A stretch of DNA of 64,000 nucleotides. Origin: Parachryseolinea silvisoli. GTDB lineage: Bacteria > Bacteroidota > Bacteroidia > Cytophagales > Cyclobacteriaceae. The stretch is taken from contig NZ_JAIOAO010000001.1 of assembly GCF_021190955.1 (NCBI RefSeq), positions 2,170,001 to 2,234,000 of the forward strand, read 5' to 3'. The first letter of the stretch is position 1. Every line of letters starts with the position of its first letter. Positions 26,409 through 35,934 of the stretch are shown here, in pieces. A program made the translations under genes and the position numbers. The notes under the pieces are model-generated. The model did no database searches. It had not been told where the DNA came from and saw only the letters and a list, made by a program, of their open reading frames with translations.

Positions 26409-27458
26409 TTACCGCTTCGCGAAGTCGTTGGCCAGCGCATCGATCTCAGTCGGTGCGAACGTGCTGCCCTCGTGCACGACGACGCGGTATTTCAGGTTGA
26501 CGGTCTCGTCTTTCTTCAATGTGAGGTTTAGCTCTTCCTTGCCTTCGCTAAAGATCTTTTGTCCGAGTGGGTTCGCGGCAAACAGGCCGTAACCACGTGC
26601 ATGCCAGTACGTGGGATAGCCTATATTCCTGGGGTGGTCAATGATGGCGATGGAAACTTCTTTTCCACCTGTCTTTCCATTCAACACCGTCCACACAGAA
26701 CGTTTGGCCCAGGTTGCATCACCGCGTATACCTTCTTTGTTTACATACATCCCGGTGACACCTTCGGCGTCCATTTTCTTGACCGTGGTGACATTGCCCT
26801 GGGCGTCGACAAAACTATCTTCCTGATTGGAGGGCATTTCCAGCGATCGGGCTACACGCAAGCCCAGCAGCCCGTCCTTTACATCTTTAAACACGACTTG
26901 CTCCGCACGCGCTTTGAGTGTACACGCGCGATCGATAATCAGGCTGTTGTTCTCTACCTGGAAAGTATAGGTTGTGATTTCTTCCAGCAACACGTTGCCG
27001 TTGATGTCTACCCAGTGGCTGAGGGTTTCAAGCTTCGCCTCGGGTTTTCCTTTATGCACCAGGGCATTGGCGCTAAGCACACGCTGGTGGCGAATGGATC
27101 CGTACTTCGGTTTCTTATCCGCCGCAATAGCGTAGCTGTTGTTCCAGAAGTCGAGACCGTTTACACTTTCGTAATTCAGCCACAGGCCCACGTGGTGGGG
27201 ATGGTCCGTGCGTTCCCCCGCACGTGGCGCAATAGGGAAGCCACGGGTGATCGTCGTGCCCGATACCGTCTTGATAGGATACAGCACCGGCTTCTCGGTC
27301 GAGTCAAAATAACAATAGGCCGTCAGGAACTTGCCATCATACCATACCTCGACTTTCTTCTTGGCATCGAGGCGGACAAGCGAAAACCCTGTCGTTTGAG
27401 CAGACGTGTGGGCTATGATGCACAGCAGCATGGCCCCGATCAGACATCCTTTTATCAT
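26409..27458 (-). CDS. DUF6807 / PmoA-like secreted protein
   Basis: The 349-aa product has a signal peptide (CLIGAMLLCIIAHTSA-Q) and a body of long beta strands with the motif RTDHPHHVGLWLNYE and DHPRNIGYPTYWHARGYGLF, which match the family once annotated PmoA and now DUF6807. The old name comes from a misleading link to methane oxygenase; no oxidation role is established. Members often sit in polysaccharide and sugar-oxidation loci in Bacteroidota and Planctomycetes. It precedes the SDR gene, and the pair could act on an oxidised sugar. A strong terminator separates it from the GH2 gene upstream, so it needs its own promoter in 27459-27550. Confidence 0.82.
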   Translation of the reverse strand: MIKGCLIGAMLLCIIAHTSAQTTGFSLVRLDAKKKVEVWYDGKFLTAYCYFDSTEKPVLYPIKTVSGTTITRGFPIAPRAGERTDHPHHVGLWLNYESVNGLDFWNNSYAIAADKKPKYGSIRHQRVLSANALVHKGKPEAKLETLSHWVDINGNVLLEEITTYTFQVENNSLIIDRACTLKARAEQVVFKDVKDGLLGLRVARSLEMPSNQEDSFVDAQGNVTTVKKMDAEGVTGMYVNKEGIRGDATWAKRSVWTVLNGKTGGKEVSIAIIDHPRNIGYPTYWHARGYGLFAANPLGQKIFSEGKEELNLTLKKDETVNLKYRVVVHEGSTFAPTEIDALANDFAKR

Positions 27459-27484
27459 AGATAAACTTGTTTTTGACCTAATCT

Positions 27485-27495
27485 AACGTTTTCGG
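27485..27495 (-). promoter_or_regulatory. AACGTTTTCGG motif upstream of the DUF6807 gene
   Basis: The 11-mer lies 27 bases upstream of the start at 27458, inside the short promoter zone left by the terminator at 27551. It matches 17815-17825 and 38890-38900 exactly. The AACGTT core is like a LacI-type operator centre; binding protein unknown. Confidence 0.35.
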
Positions 27496-27550
27496 CCACC
27501 AATTATACTAAAATAATAGCGAGGGGAACACACGGAGGATGAGCGGAATG

Positions 27551-27588
27551 TAAAAAAGAAAACAGCCCATCGGCAGGGTGGGCTGTTT
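27551..27588 (-). terminator. Intrinsic terminator of the GH2 gene
   Basis: On the minus strand AACAGCCCA pairs with TGGGCTGTT (plus 27561-27569 and 27579-27587), followed by TTCTTTTTT. It lies 25 bases past the GH2 stop. Confidence 0.9.
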
Positions 27589-27612
27589 CATGCGTTGGGA
27601 ACGGTACCAGCG

Positions 27613-30033
27613 TTATTTCACTTGTACTGTTAAAGTTGCCGCCGGTAAGCCTGGAGCGGATGCGTGAATATTCAATGTTCCTTTTTGCGATGTACTCTTG
27701 ACAACCAGCAAGGCAAGTCCGTGAAATGCCCGGGGCTCGTTTGTCTGGAACGATTCATGGCTGACGGGATCACCATTATCGACGCCCACGAGTGTACCCG
27801 CTCCCGTCACCTCCAGGTGTATGAGGTTATTCGCCTGTGGTACCACCGTACCGTGGGCATCGAGTACGCGCACCGTAATAAACGACAGGTCGCGGCCGTC
27901 GCCATGGATCGCTATACGATCGGCTGTTAATTGCAACTGTGCCGGGGCGCCGGCCGTGCGGACTTCCTGCTGCATCACTTCTGTGCCATGCTTGCGTGTT
28001 ACGACCTTTACGACTCCCGGCGCAAAAGGTACCTGCCACACCACATGCAATGCGTCTCCTTCTTTACGTCGTATGCCTTGTGATACACCGTTTAGAAATA
28101 ATTCGGCTTCGTCAGCGGCATTATAGTAGGCCCATACGTCGACTACCTTACCGGCCGGCCAGTTCCAATGCGGAAAGACGTGCAACATGGGTTTCTCCGT
28201 CCATTCGCTTTGGTACATATAGTATACGTCTTTCGGAAAGCCGGCCAGGTCTACTACACCGAAGTACGAGCTGCGCGAAGGCCATGTATAGGGCGTGGGC
28301 TCGCCGAGGTAGTCAAAGCCTGTCCAGATGAACATACCCGATAGAAAATCGTGCTTCTTCATGACCTTCCAGGTCTCTTCGTGGGTACTACCCCACGGCG
28401 CGCTGACATGGTCGTATGCCGACACGGTGTTATCAGGATTGCCGAGCGTAAACAGTTTATCCCATGAGATGGGCCAGCGGCGGATGCTGTCGGAGCGGTC
28501 ATCGTAGTGGCCGCGGGTGGCCAGGGCGGACGTCGTCTCGGTAGCAATAAACGGCTGGCCAGGATAGTCCGCGGGAAAACGTTCAAACGCGGTGTGATTG
28601 TAATTATAGCCGATCAAGTCCAACGCGCCTGAGCGTATTAAGGCGTTCGTGGGTTTTATGTCGTTGTTGGCCGTGGTGATCGGACGCGTGGTGTCGAGCG
28701 CGCGCACGATACCGGCAAGCTCACGGGCGATACGCACACCCGTGCTGTCCCATTGTTCGCCGATCTCGTTGCCGATGCTCCAGATCATGACGCTGGGGTG
28801 ATTGCGATCGCGACGAATGAAGTCCTCCAGGTCGCGGCGATGCCACGCATCCCAGTCGAGGCTGTAGTCGTATTCCGACTTTTTCTTTTTCCACATGTCG
28901 AACATTTCGTCCATCACGAGAAAGCCCATGCGGTCGCACAGATCCAGCAACTGTGGTGCGGGAGGATTGTGCGACGTGCGAATGGCATTGACGCCCATGC
29001 CGCGCATAATCTCGAGTTGACGTTCGGCGGCGCGCGTGTTGAACGCTGCGCCCAGGCAACCGAGATCGTGGTGCAGGCATACGCCTTTGATCTTGACAGA
29101 TTTTCCGTTCAGGAAAAATCCTTTTGCGCTGTCAAAGTAAAAGCTGCGGATGCCAAAGGTTGTTTCCGTAACATCGGCCACATTCCCTTCCACCGTCACT
29201 GCTGTCACTGCCTTATACAACCCGGGCGATTCTAACGACCAGCGTACGGGCCGTACTACATCCAACCATTGATCAAGCGATGCTGCTGCACCGGCTTTGA
29301 TAGTTTGGATTGTCTCCGTGCGGCCTGCCTCCTCGCCCGTCGGCGTATAGAGAATGGTTTCTACCGTTACGTCCCGGTCTGTGTCTTCGTCGTTTTGAAT
29401 CTGTACCGTTGTTTGTACAGTGGCACGGATCGAGTCCACCGCCGGCGTTCGTATGAATACACCATTGTAGGGAATATATACTTTGCCGGTCTTTACCAGG
29501 CGTACGTTGCGGTAAATGCCGGCACCGGCATACCAGCGCGAGCCCGGTTGCCGGGAGTCGTCTACCCGCACCGCCACCACGTTGAGGCGACCGTCGAAGT
29601 ACAGGTGGGGCGTAAGGTCGTATTGAAATGATATATAGCCGTTGGGGCGTTTGCCGAGCGAATGGCCATTGATCCAGACTTCACTGTGGCGATACACGCC
29701 ATCAAATTCCAGGAAGATCTTTTTTTCGCTGTCGGCCGTAGTAAGCACGAACGACTTGCGATACCATCCCACCCCGCCGGGCAGCGCACCGCCGCCGGCA
29801 GTAGCCGGATGTTTCTCATCAAACGTTCCTTCAATGCTCCAGTCGTGCGGCAATGTCAGTACACGCCAGTCGTTGTCGGCAAACAACTCGGACTGCGCGC
29901 CGGACGTATCGCCCAAGTGAAATTTCCACTGCCCCGTAAAATCCTCCACCGTGCGCGGCACGGGCGAGCTACAGGCGAACACAGAAAAGAAAGCCAGGAT
30001 GACAGCACAACGGGATAAAAATGAGTGTACCAT
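27613..30033 (-). CDS. Glycoside hydrolase family 2 beta-galactosidase (lipoprotein)
   Basis: The 806-aa protein has a lipobox ending FSVFAC (C21), then a GH2 jelly-roll N-domain (FDGVYRHSEVWINGHSLG), an Ig-like domain and a TIM barrel. Acid/base is in SIGNEIGE (E423) and the nucleophile in IATETTSA (E499). The sequence RTSHNPPAP is the usual GH2 motif. The C-terminal third matches DUF4982 and an invasin/bacterial Ig-like domain (ITVRVLDAHGTVVPQANN). Such proteins hydrolyse beta-galactosides; together with the nearby GH31 they fit removal of galactose from xyloglucan side chains (inference). A terminator lies between it and the SusCD genes upstream; the strand is the same. Confidence 0.93.
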   Translation of the reverse strand: MVHSFLSRCAVILAFFSVFACSSPVPRTVEDFTGQWKFHLGDTSGAQSELFADNDWRVLTLPHDWSIEGTFDEKHPATAGGGALPGGVGWYRKSFVLTTADSEKKIFLEFDGVYRHSEVWINGHSLGKRPNGYISFQYDLTPHLYFDGRLNVVAVRVDDSRQPGSRWYAGAGIYRNVRLVKTGKVYIPYNGVFIRTPAVDSIRATVQTTVQIQNDEDTDRDVTVETILYTPTGEEAGRTETIQTIKAGAAASLDQWLDVVRPVRWSLESPGLYKAVTAVTVEGNVADVTETTFGIRSFYFDSAKGFFLNGKSVKIKGVCLHHDLGCLGAAFNTRAAERQLEIMRGMGVNAIRTSHNPPAPQLLDLCDRMGFLVMDEMFDMWKKKKSEYDYSLDWDAWHRRDLEDFIRRDRNHPSVMIWSIGNEIGEQWDSTGVRIARELAGIVRALDTTRPITTANNDIKPTNALIRSGALDLIGYNYNHTAFERFPADYPGQPFIATETTSALATRGHYDDRSDSIRRWPISWDKLFTLGNPDNTVSAYDHVSAPWGSTHEETWKVMKKHDFLSGMFIWTGFDYLGEPTPYTWPSRSSYFGVVDLAGFPKDVYYMYQSEWTEKPMLHVFPHWNWPAGKVVDVWAYYNAADEAELFLNGVSQGIRRKEGDALHVVWQVPFAPGVVKVVTRKHGTEVMQQEVRTAGAPAQLQLTADRIAIHGDGRDLSFITVRVLDAHGTVVPQANNLIHLEVTGAGTLVGVDNGDPVSHESFQTNEPRAFHGLALLVVKSTSQKGTLNIHASAPGLPAATLTVQVK

Positions 30034-30074
30034 ATCGGTCAGAATAAAAAGTTTAAAAATCAGATCACGCTACA

Positions 30075-30111
30075 AACAAAAAAAGACTCCGGCGTCGTAC
30101 CGGAGTCTTTT
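30075..30111 (-). terminator. Intrinsic terminator at the end of the SusCD operon
   Basis: AAAGACTCCGG (30082-30092) pairs with CCGGAGTCTTT (30100-30110); on the minus strand a T-run (TTTTTTTGTTT) follows. It ends the SusC-SusD-PKD lipoprotein unit before the GH2 gene. Confidence 0.9.
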
Positions 30112-30157
30112 GTCTAACGCGTTGTAAAAACAAGGGAGGGCCGGAGCCCTTCGCCCA

Positions 30158-31075
30158 CTAGTGCGTATCGGCCCACGCCTTCGAAAGGAAGTTATACGAA
30201 AGCATACAGGGGCCTTCGCCGTCCACATCGCGGTCGCGGATAACGCCCAGCTGCATCGTGCTGTCGTTAAGCGTCAGGATGCGGTAGTTGGACCAGTCGC
30301 TGATGCCCGTAATGCCATTCTTGGCAGGCTTGTAATCCCGCAGGATAGAGCCACCGTTGATCACCAGGATCTTGTCGGCTTCGCGGATCGTAAAGGTGCC
30401 CGTCTCTTCGGTATCTTCTACGAGCTTGGTTGCGTGGAAATTTGCGCCGTCGATCAGGTCGAATGCCATCACACCGTAGTCGGCTTGCGTCATGGCATTG
30501 CCATAAATAAAGCCCAGGTCCGGAGGCCAGTTCCAACAGTCGCCGCCCTTTTCATAGCAGCCGGTCGACATAGTGCCCCACGGGAGACCACCCAGCAACC
30601 ATCCGTTGTCGGTGCCATAGAAAGCCATCGGGCCGTTAAAGAACTTGGCGGTCTCGTCCAGTACCCACTCCTTGCGCTGGTTCACACCGCCCGTCAGCAA
30701 CGCCCACAGCGGATCGTCCACATAAGCAAAGTTGTCGTCAGTCACCTCCAGCGTTACCGGATCGACTGCCGTTACGCCTCCACCCGACAATACCGATAAC
30801 GTAACGGTATACGAGCCTTTGAACGGGAAATGCAGCGTATCGATCGCCTGCGTGGATGTACCCGAACCGAAATCCCACAAAGTGAGTGTTCCCGGTGTCG
30901 TATTCCGCAGAATAATGGTATTGCCCCCCGCATCGATGTCATAAGCCTGCTTGATTTCAAATTGCAGCTGGCTCTTGTCGAGCGTCGAGCCCAGCGAGTG
31001 ATCGTCGTCCTGGCAGGACGTCGCCAGGAACGTCGCGCCCAGCAGGGTATAAAGTATGGTCTTAATGCTTTTCAT
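30158..31075 (-). CDS. PKD-domain lipoprotein, putative surface glycan-binding protein
   Basis: The 305-aa product begins MKSIKTILYTLLGATF with the lipobox ATSC. Residues about 35-105 form a PKD domain (LTLWDFGSGTST and KGSYTVTLSVLSGGG). The rest has many aromatic residues (GDCWNWPPDLGFIYG, PLWALLTGG), suited to sugar stacking. The gene follows SusD by 28 bases, the standard place of SusE/F-like surface glycan-binding lipoproteins, and the operon ends after it. Position, not homology, gives the role. The Met at 31075 is chosen because it starts the signal peptide; the Met at 31099 adds nine unneeded residues. Confidence 0.75.
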   Translation of the reverse strand: MKSIKTILYTLLGATFLATSCQDDDHSLGSTLDKSQLQFEIKQAYDIDAGGNTIILRNTTPGTLTLWDFGSGTSTQAIDTLHFPFKGSYTVTLSVLSGGGVTAVDPVTLEVTDDNFAYVDDPLWALLTGGVNQRKEWVLDETAKFFNGPMAFYGTDNGWLLGGLPWGTMSTGCYEKGGDCWNWPPDLGFIYGNAMTQADYGVMAFDLIDGANFHATKLVEDTEETGTFTIREADKILVINGGSILRDYKPAKNGITGISDWSNYRILTLNDSTMQLGVIRDRDVDGEGPCMLSYNFLSKAWADTH

Positions 31076-31103
31076 GCCTGTTATGTTTAAAATATACACG
31101 CGA

Positions 31104-32687
31104 TTACCAACCGTTGTTTTGTTTCAGCACGTTGTTCGACAGCGTGATCTGTGTATAGGGGATTTGCTGCAATCCCACCGTCTGGCGAACATTGTCCCCC
31201 ACGATCCGCTTCTGCGTATCCACGCCGCCGTTCTGCACGGTTACCGTCGTGGCAATCGCATTGGCCGCCACCTCGATGCCCTGACGCAGCAGGTCCCAGT
31301 AACGAATCCCTTCCAGGGCGAATTCCAGGCGGCGCTCCTCCATCAGGGCGGGCTGCGTCACAGGAGTCGACACAAAGTCGTCCTGATAGGCACGCTCCCG
31401 TACGTCGTCGAAGTATGCTTGCGCGTTGCCGCTGCCAAGCTCGGCCGCCATCAGCAACACATCCGCGTAACGGATGGACACATAGTCCTGGAACTGGCCG
31501 ATCATAAAGTCGGTTGCACCGTTCTCCACCGCAATGCTCTTGCCCTCTTCGTCCACCAGCGGTATATATTTTTTACCATAGTAACCGGTGTACTCACGCT
31601 GACCTTCGGTCGGCACCGAAATGGCTTCGTCCGTCACCGAGATGATCGACGCCGTACGGCGGGTATCGGTCGTCGAATAAGCATCCCACAACGACTTCGT
31701 CACCGTCGCGCCACCCCAGCCGTTGCCATACGGGAATGAGAACTTGTCGCGAATGCCGAGCAACACCAACCAGTGGTTACCGTCGGTATCGCCGCTGTAG
31801 TTACTGGTGTAGGTATATTTGATAGCAAAGACCGTTTCAATGTTGTCTTCGCCGGCATATGCCGTGAGCGATGCAGGCCATAGTTTAGCAAAGTCGTCTA
31901 CCAATGCATGACCGCTGTTGGCGATGCAATCCTCGAGATATTCCAGGGCCTGGGCCTTGGTCACAACGCCCACCAGGTCGGTCTTGCTGTAATAGCCCGT
32001 ATAGTACAGGTATACCCGTCCGAGCAACGCTTCGGCAGCCCACTTCGTAATACGGCCACGCTCGGCCACCGGCTGCGCCGAATAGGCCACGTCCGGCATG
32101 TTGTCGACGGCATATTTCAGATCTTCGGCAATGACACGGTATACATCGTCTACCGGCGACTGCGGAAGGTTGTCGCTCGAAGGCTCCGTCAGCAGCGGAA
32201 TGTTACCCCACAGGCGCACCATGTCGAAGTACAGGTATGCACGCAGGAAGCGTGCCTCCGACTCGTACTGCGGGCGCAGATTCGCGCTGGTTCCCCACTC
32301 GATCTGGTCCATTTTACCGATCAGTACGTTACACCGGTAAACGGCTTTGTAATAGGCAATCCAGTTCTGATCGAACAGGTTCTGATCCGAAGGTGAACGA
32401 AGCCGGTCGAACTCGTCGAGGGCCTGGTAGCCCCAACCGTCGGTCGCGCCCGTGCCGCCGAAAGTATTATCGGATAGTACTTCCGAAGCCACCGGCAAAC
32501 TAACACCGCTTGCCCACACCGACTGCAAACCATCGTAACATCCGACCAGCGCACGATAAGCCTGCTCGGGCGTGCGGTAATATGTATCACCGCTGGCCAG
32601 GGTCTCCGGCTCTACTTCCAGGAAATCGCCGCAGGCACTCACCAAAAGGCCCGCCGCCAATACGATATATAAAGTGAATTTCTTCAT
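31104..32687 (-). CDS. SusD/RagB family nutrient-binding outer-membrane lipoprotein
   Basis: SusD-like proteins sit on top of the SusC channel and bind the glycan. This 527-aa lipoprotein has the lipobox VSAC (C19), then ...DFLEVEPETLASGDTYYRTPEQAYRALVG, split here by the usual N-terminal SusD segment, TPR-like helices (AEALLGRVYLYYTGY), the C-terminal ILMAAELGS-like stretch (VSIRYADVLLMAAEL) and RRLEFALEGIRYWDLLR. The start at 32687 is best: an AAGAG sequence lies about 10 bases upstream. ATG codons at 32693 and 32696 are also in frame. It starts 12 bases after the SusC stop. Confidence 0.95.
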   Translation of the reverse strand: MKKFTLYIVLAAGLLVSACGDFLEVEPETLASGDTYYRTPEQAYRALVGCYDGLQSVWASGVSLPVASEVLSDNTFGGTGATDGWGYQALDEFDRLRSPSDQNLFDQNWIAYYKAVYRCNVLIGKMDQIEWGTSANLRPQYESEARFLRAYLYFDMVRLWGNIPLLTEPSSDNLPQSPVDDVYRVIAEDLKYAVDNMPDVAYSAQPVAERGRITKWAAEALLGRVYLYYTGYYSKTDLVGVVTKAQALEYLEDCIANSGHALVDDFAKLWPASLTAYAGEDNIETVFAIKYTYTSNYSGDTDGNHWLVLLGIRDKFSFPYGNGWGGATVTKSLWDAYSTTDTRRTASIISVTDEAISVPTEGQREYTGYYGKKYIPLVDEEGKSIAVENGATDFMIGQFQDYVSIRYADVLLMAAELGSGNAQAYFDDVRERAYQDDFVSTPVTQPALMEERRLEFALEGIRYWDLLRQGIEVAANAIATTVTVQNGGVDTQKRIVGDNVRQTVGLQQIPYTQITLSNNVLKQNNGW

Positions 32688-32699
32688 GGTCATCATCTC

Positions 32700-35600
32700 T
32701 TAGAATTTAACATTAACCCCCACCATAAACGTACGCGGCCGCGGGTAGTAGCCCAGGTCGATGCCCGACGAGAACTTGTCACGCTCGCCGTTGTCGATGC
32801 CGTAGCCGATCTCCGGGTCCATACCGTCGTACTTCGTGAACGTCATCAGATTCAACGCCGACGCATACACACGCACCTGGTTGACATACTTCCGTTTCAG
32901 CAGCGTGGAAAGGTCGTAGCCCAGCGTCACGTTGCTGATGCGCAGGAAGTCGCCGTCCTGGATATACAGGTCCGAGAACTGAATCCAGTTACGATTGTCG
33001 TCCGTCACACGCGGCATCTCGTTAGAGGTGCCCGCCCCGTGCCAGCGATCCAGAATTGCCGTAGTATAGTTGGCAAACTGGCTGGCCTGGTTACGATACG
33101 CTTGTACGATCTGGTTGCCGGCCACACCATTTGCCTGAATCGTCAGGTCGAAACCTTTGTAGGCAGCCGACACGTTAAACCCGAATGTAAAGTCGGGCAG
33201 CGGGCTACCAAGCTCGGTTCTGTCCTGGTCGTTGATCACGCCATTGTCGTCGCGGTCTACATACTTCACATCACCCGCTTGTGCCGTAGGCTGAATAACG
33301 GTCCCTTCCGACGAACGATACGCGGCAACTTCTTCTGCCGTCTGGAAAATGCCGTTCGTCTTCAAGCCCCAGAAATAACCGATGGGATGGCCGTTCTCCG
33401 CGCGGTAGAACTCCAGCGCGTTGTTGTACAGCTGGTTCGTACCACCGTGAATGATACCGTCTTGCGTCGGAATCCGGCCCACCCTGTTCTTGTTGTACGC
33501 GCCGTTGACGCTAACAGTATACTTCAGGTCGCCCAGGCTGTTATTGTACGCAACCGCCAGCTCGATACCGGTGTTCTTCACATCGCCACCGTTAATATAC
33601 GGCGCGTCACCACCGGCTGTCGCCAGGATCGGGGCAACGATCAGCCAGTCTTTCGTTGTCTTTTTATACCAGTCGGCCGACACACTCAGTTTTCCGCCTA
33701 CCAGTTGCGCATCGAATCCGATGTCCACCTGCTCGGACGTTTCCCACTTCAGGTCCGGATTGCCCAAACGGCCCGGGTATGCGCCCGGAACCAGCCCGTT
33801 GGCACCTTCCACGCTGCCGAAGATGTAGTTCGTGCGGGAGAAAATAACCGGCGACATGTACTGATACGCCACCGTGTTCTGGCTCCCCACCTGGCCCCAG
33901 CTCGCACGAAGCTTCAATACCTGGAACAGATTTTGGTCCGCCAGGAACGCTTCGTTGGTAAGCAGCCAGCCTGCCGATACCGACGGGAAATAGCCCCATT
34001 GGTTAGACGTTGCAAACTTCGAGGACCCGTCCGCGCGCAACGTGGCATTCAGCAAGTATGTTTCCTTGTAGTTATAGTTCAAACGACCGAAATACGACAG
34101 ACGACGCTCGTTGTAAACCTTCGGACCTTCTGCCGAATACGGCCGGTCGGTCGGACCACCGCCTACGGTAATGGTAGTACCGTTACGATTGATGGCGTTG
34201 TCGAGCCAACCGTGGTCGATGTCGAAGAACACCAGGCCGGTGTTGCTGGCCCAAAGGCCCGAGCGATCGTACATATAGGCTGACGTACCTGCCATCACAT
34301 CGAAACGGTGGTCGGTGTTGAGATTGAATCCATAGCTCACCAGGTTGTCCCAGATCACCGTGCGGCCCTTGCCCATGTATTGGTCGGCCTTCGCCAGGTT
34401 GTTTAAAGAGTAGGTCGAGAGCTTATACTCCGGCAGGAACGAACGGCTTTCGTCGGAAAAGTAGTCGATGCCGATGCTCGTCCGGAATTTGAGACCCTTG
34501 ATCGGTTCTACTTGCAGGTATACATTGCCCAGCAACTTTTGGTTGTTGCCGCGGTTCTGGTTCGTATACACCATCTCGGCATACGGGTTGGCCTCCGAGC
34601 CACCGGTCCAGTCGTCTGTTGTCGTAACGGTGTAATTTCCGTCGGCATCATATACCGGCAGCAGCGGGCTCACGTTAAAGGCCGCGCGCAGCGAGTTGTT
34701 ATACTGGTTGCCCACTTTCAGGCCGCGATCGTTTACGTACGCGAACGTAAGGTTCTGACCGAGCGTAACGATATCTTTGAAGAGCTTGTGCTCGGTATTG
34801 ATGCGGAAATTGTAACGCTCGTAGTACGAGAGGTCTTTGCCCCCCATGATACCTTCCTGCGACTGGTAGGATATCGATGTGGAGTATATGGAGTTTTCCG
34901 AGCCGCCCGTCAGGCCGAGCGAATAGTTCTGGGTCTTCGCATTTTTTACGGACATGGCGTCCACCCAATCCGTGCCACCGCCCAATAGCGCCGACGTGGC
35001 ATCGATCTCCTCATTTGTAAAGTGTAGAGCCTTGCCAGAGTTGACGGCCGATTCGTTCATGATCGTCATATACTCGCGGGCGTTCAGCAGCTGCGCGTCG
35101 CGGTAAGTGTTCTGTACGCCATAGAAAGCGTCGAACGTCAGTTGCGGCTGCGTCTTGCCACGACCGGATTTGGTGGTGATCAGCACGACACCGTTCGCGG
35201 CCTGCGAACCATAGATGGCCGCCGAAGCAGCATCTTTCAATACGTCGATCGACTCGATGTCGGCATTGTTCAGGTACGAGATGTCGGTGGTCAACACTCC
35301 ATCTACCACGTACAGCGGCCCCGGGGCACCCACTGTACCGACGCCGCGAATCACGACACGCATCGGCTCGCCCGGCTGACCGGACGTAGACGAGATCTGC
35401 ACACCGGGCGCCTGGCCCTGCAGGGCTTGCAGCGCGTTGGTTGTGCTCATCTTCTGGAGGTCGTCGCCTTTCACGTGCAGGTTGGCCCCGGTGTTCAGTG
35501 CCTTCTTCTGCTCGCCATAGCCCACGACCACGATCTCATCCAGCGTCGTCAGGTCTTCCGATATGGTAACACTGATCTGCGTTTGATTGCCCACAGGAAC

Positions 35601-35858
35601 CTCCTGCGTTTTGTAGCCGATAAACGATATCACCAGCACATCCGTCGGAGCGGCCTCTAGCGTAAAGCCGCCATCGATGTTGGCCGTCGTTCCGTACGAG
35701 GTTCCTTTTACCAGCACATTGACCCCGGGTATAGGAGTACCGGTCTCATCCGTGATCTTGCCGGTAATGGTTTGCTTCTGGGCATGTGCTGTGGAAAGCC
35801 CCGCCAGAAGAAAACATACAGAAGCAAACCACAGGCTTCGGTAAATTTGTTTCATCAT
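32700..35858 (-). CDS. SusC/RagA family TonB-dependent outer-membrane transporter
   Basis: The 1052-aa protein has a signal peptide (AHA-QKQ), a carboxypeptidase-regulatory-like domain (TGKITDETGTPIPGVNVLVKG, split here), then the conserved SusC segment DEIVVVGYGEQKKA, a plug domain with DVLKDAASAAIYGSQAANGV and a 22-strand barrel ending in FMVGVNVKF. It imports oligosaccharides with energy from TonB. No N-terminal FecR-interacting STN domain is present, so control is not by an anti-sigma factor; this agrees with the hybrid regulator upstream. First gene after GH31, 76 bases apart, with an imperfect hairpin TTCCC/GGGAA in between. Confidence 0.96.
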   Translation of the reverse strand: MMKQIYRSLWFASVCFLLAGLSTAHAQKQTITGKITDETGTPIPGVNVLVKGTSYGTTANIDGGFTLEAAPTDVLVISFIGYKTQEVPVGNQTQISVTISEDLTTLDEIVVVGYGEQKKALNTGANLHVKGDDLQKMSTTNALQALQGQAPGVQISSTSGQPGEPMRVVIRGVGTVGAPGPLYVVDGVLTTDISYLNNADIESIDVLKDAASAAIYGSQAANGVVLITTKSGRGKTQPQLTFDAFYGVQNTYRDAQLLNAREYMTIMNESAVNSGKALHFTNEEIDATSALLGGGTDWVDAMSVKNAKTQNYSLGLTGGSENSIYSTSISYQSQEGIMGGKDLSYYERYNFRINTEHKLFKDIVTLGQNLTFAYVNDRGLKVGNQYNNSLRAAFNVSPLLPVYDADGNYTVTTTDDWTGGSEANPYAEMVYTNQNRGNNQKLLGNVYLQVEPIKGLKFRTSIGIDYFSDESRSFLPEYKLSTYSLNNLAKADQYMGKGRTVIWDNLVSYGFNLNTDHRFDVMAGTSAYMYDRSGLWASNTGLVFFDIDHGWLDNAINRNGTTITVGGGPTDRPYSAEGPKVYNERRLSYFGRLNYNYKETYLLNATLRADGSSKFATSNQWGYFPSVSAGWLLTNEAFLADQNLFQVLKLRASWGQVGSQNTVAYQYMSPVIFSRTNYIFGSVEGANGLVPGAYPGRLGNPDLKWETSEQVDIGFDAQLVGGKLSVSADWYKKTTKDWLIVAPILATAGGDAPYINGGDVKNTGIELAVAYNNSLGDLKYTVSVNGAYNKNRVGRIPTQDGIIHGGTNQLYNNALEFYRAENGHPIGYFWGLKTNGIFQTAEEVAAYRSSEGTVIQPTAQAGDVKYVDRDDNGVINDQDRTELGSPLPDFTFGFNVSAAYKGFDLTIQANGVAGNQIVQAYRNQASQFANYTTAILDRWHGAGTSNEMPRVTDDNRNWIQFSDLYIQDGDFLRISNVTLGYDLSTLLKRKYVNQVRVYASALNLMTFTKYDGMDPEIGYGIDNGERDKFSSGIDLGYYPRPRTFMVGVNVKF

Positions 35859-35934
35859 AGGTTAATTTGGTTTTCGGTTATTGATTGAGTATATCTTCAA
35901 TTCCCTTGCGGGAAAGTGAATTCATCTTCCCGGG

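Noticed and set aside
26559-27464. 301-codon plus-strand frame opposite the DUF6807 gene
   Set aside because: Shadow frame; the opposite strand has a signal peptide and family motifs.
33039-34283. 414-codon plus-strand frame inside the SusC gene
   Set aside because: Shadow of the SusC reading frame without signal peptide or domain.
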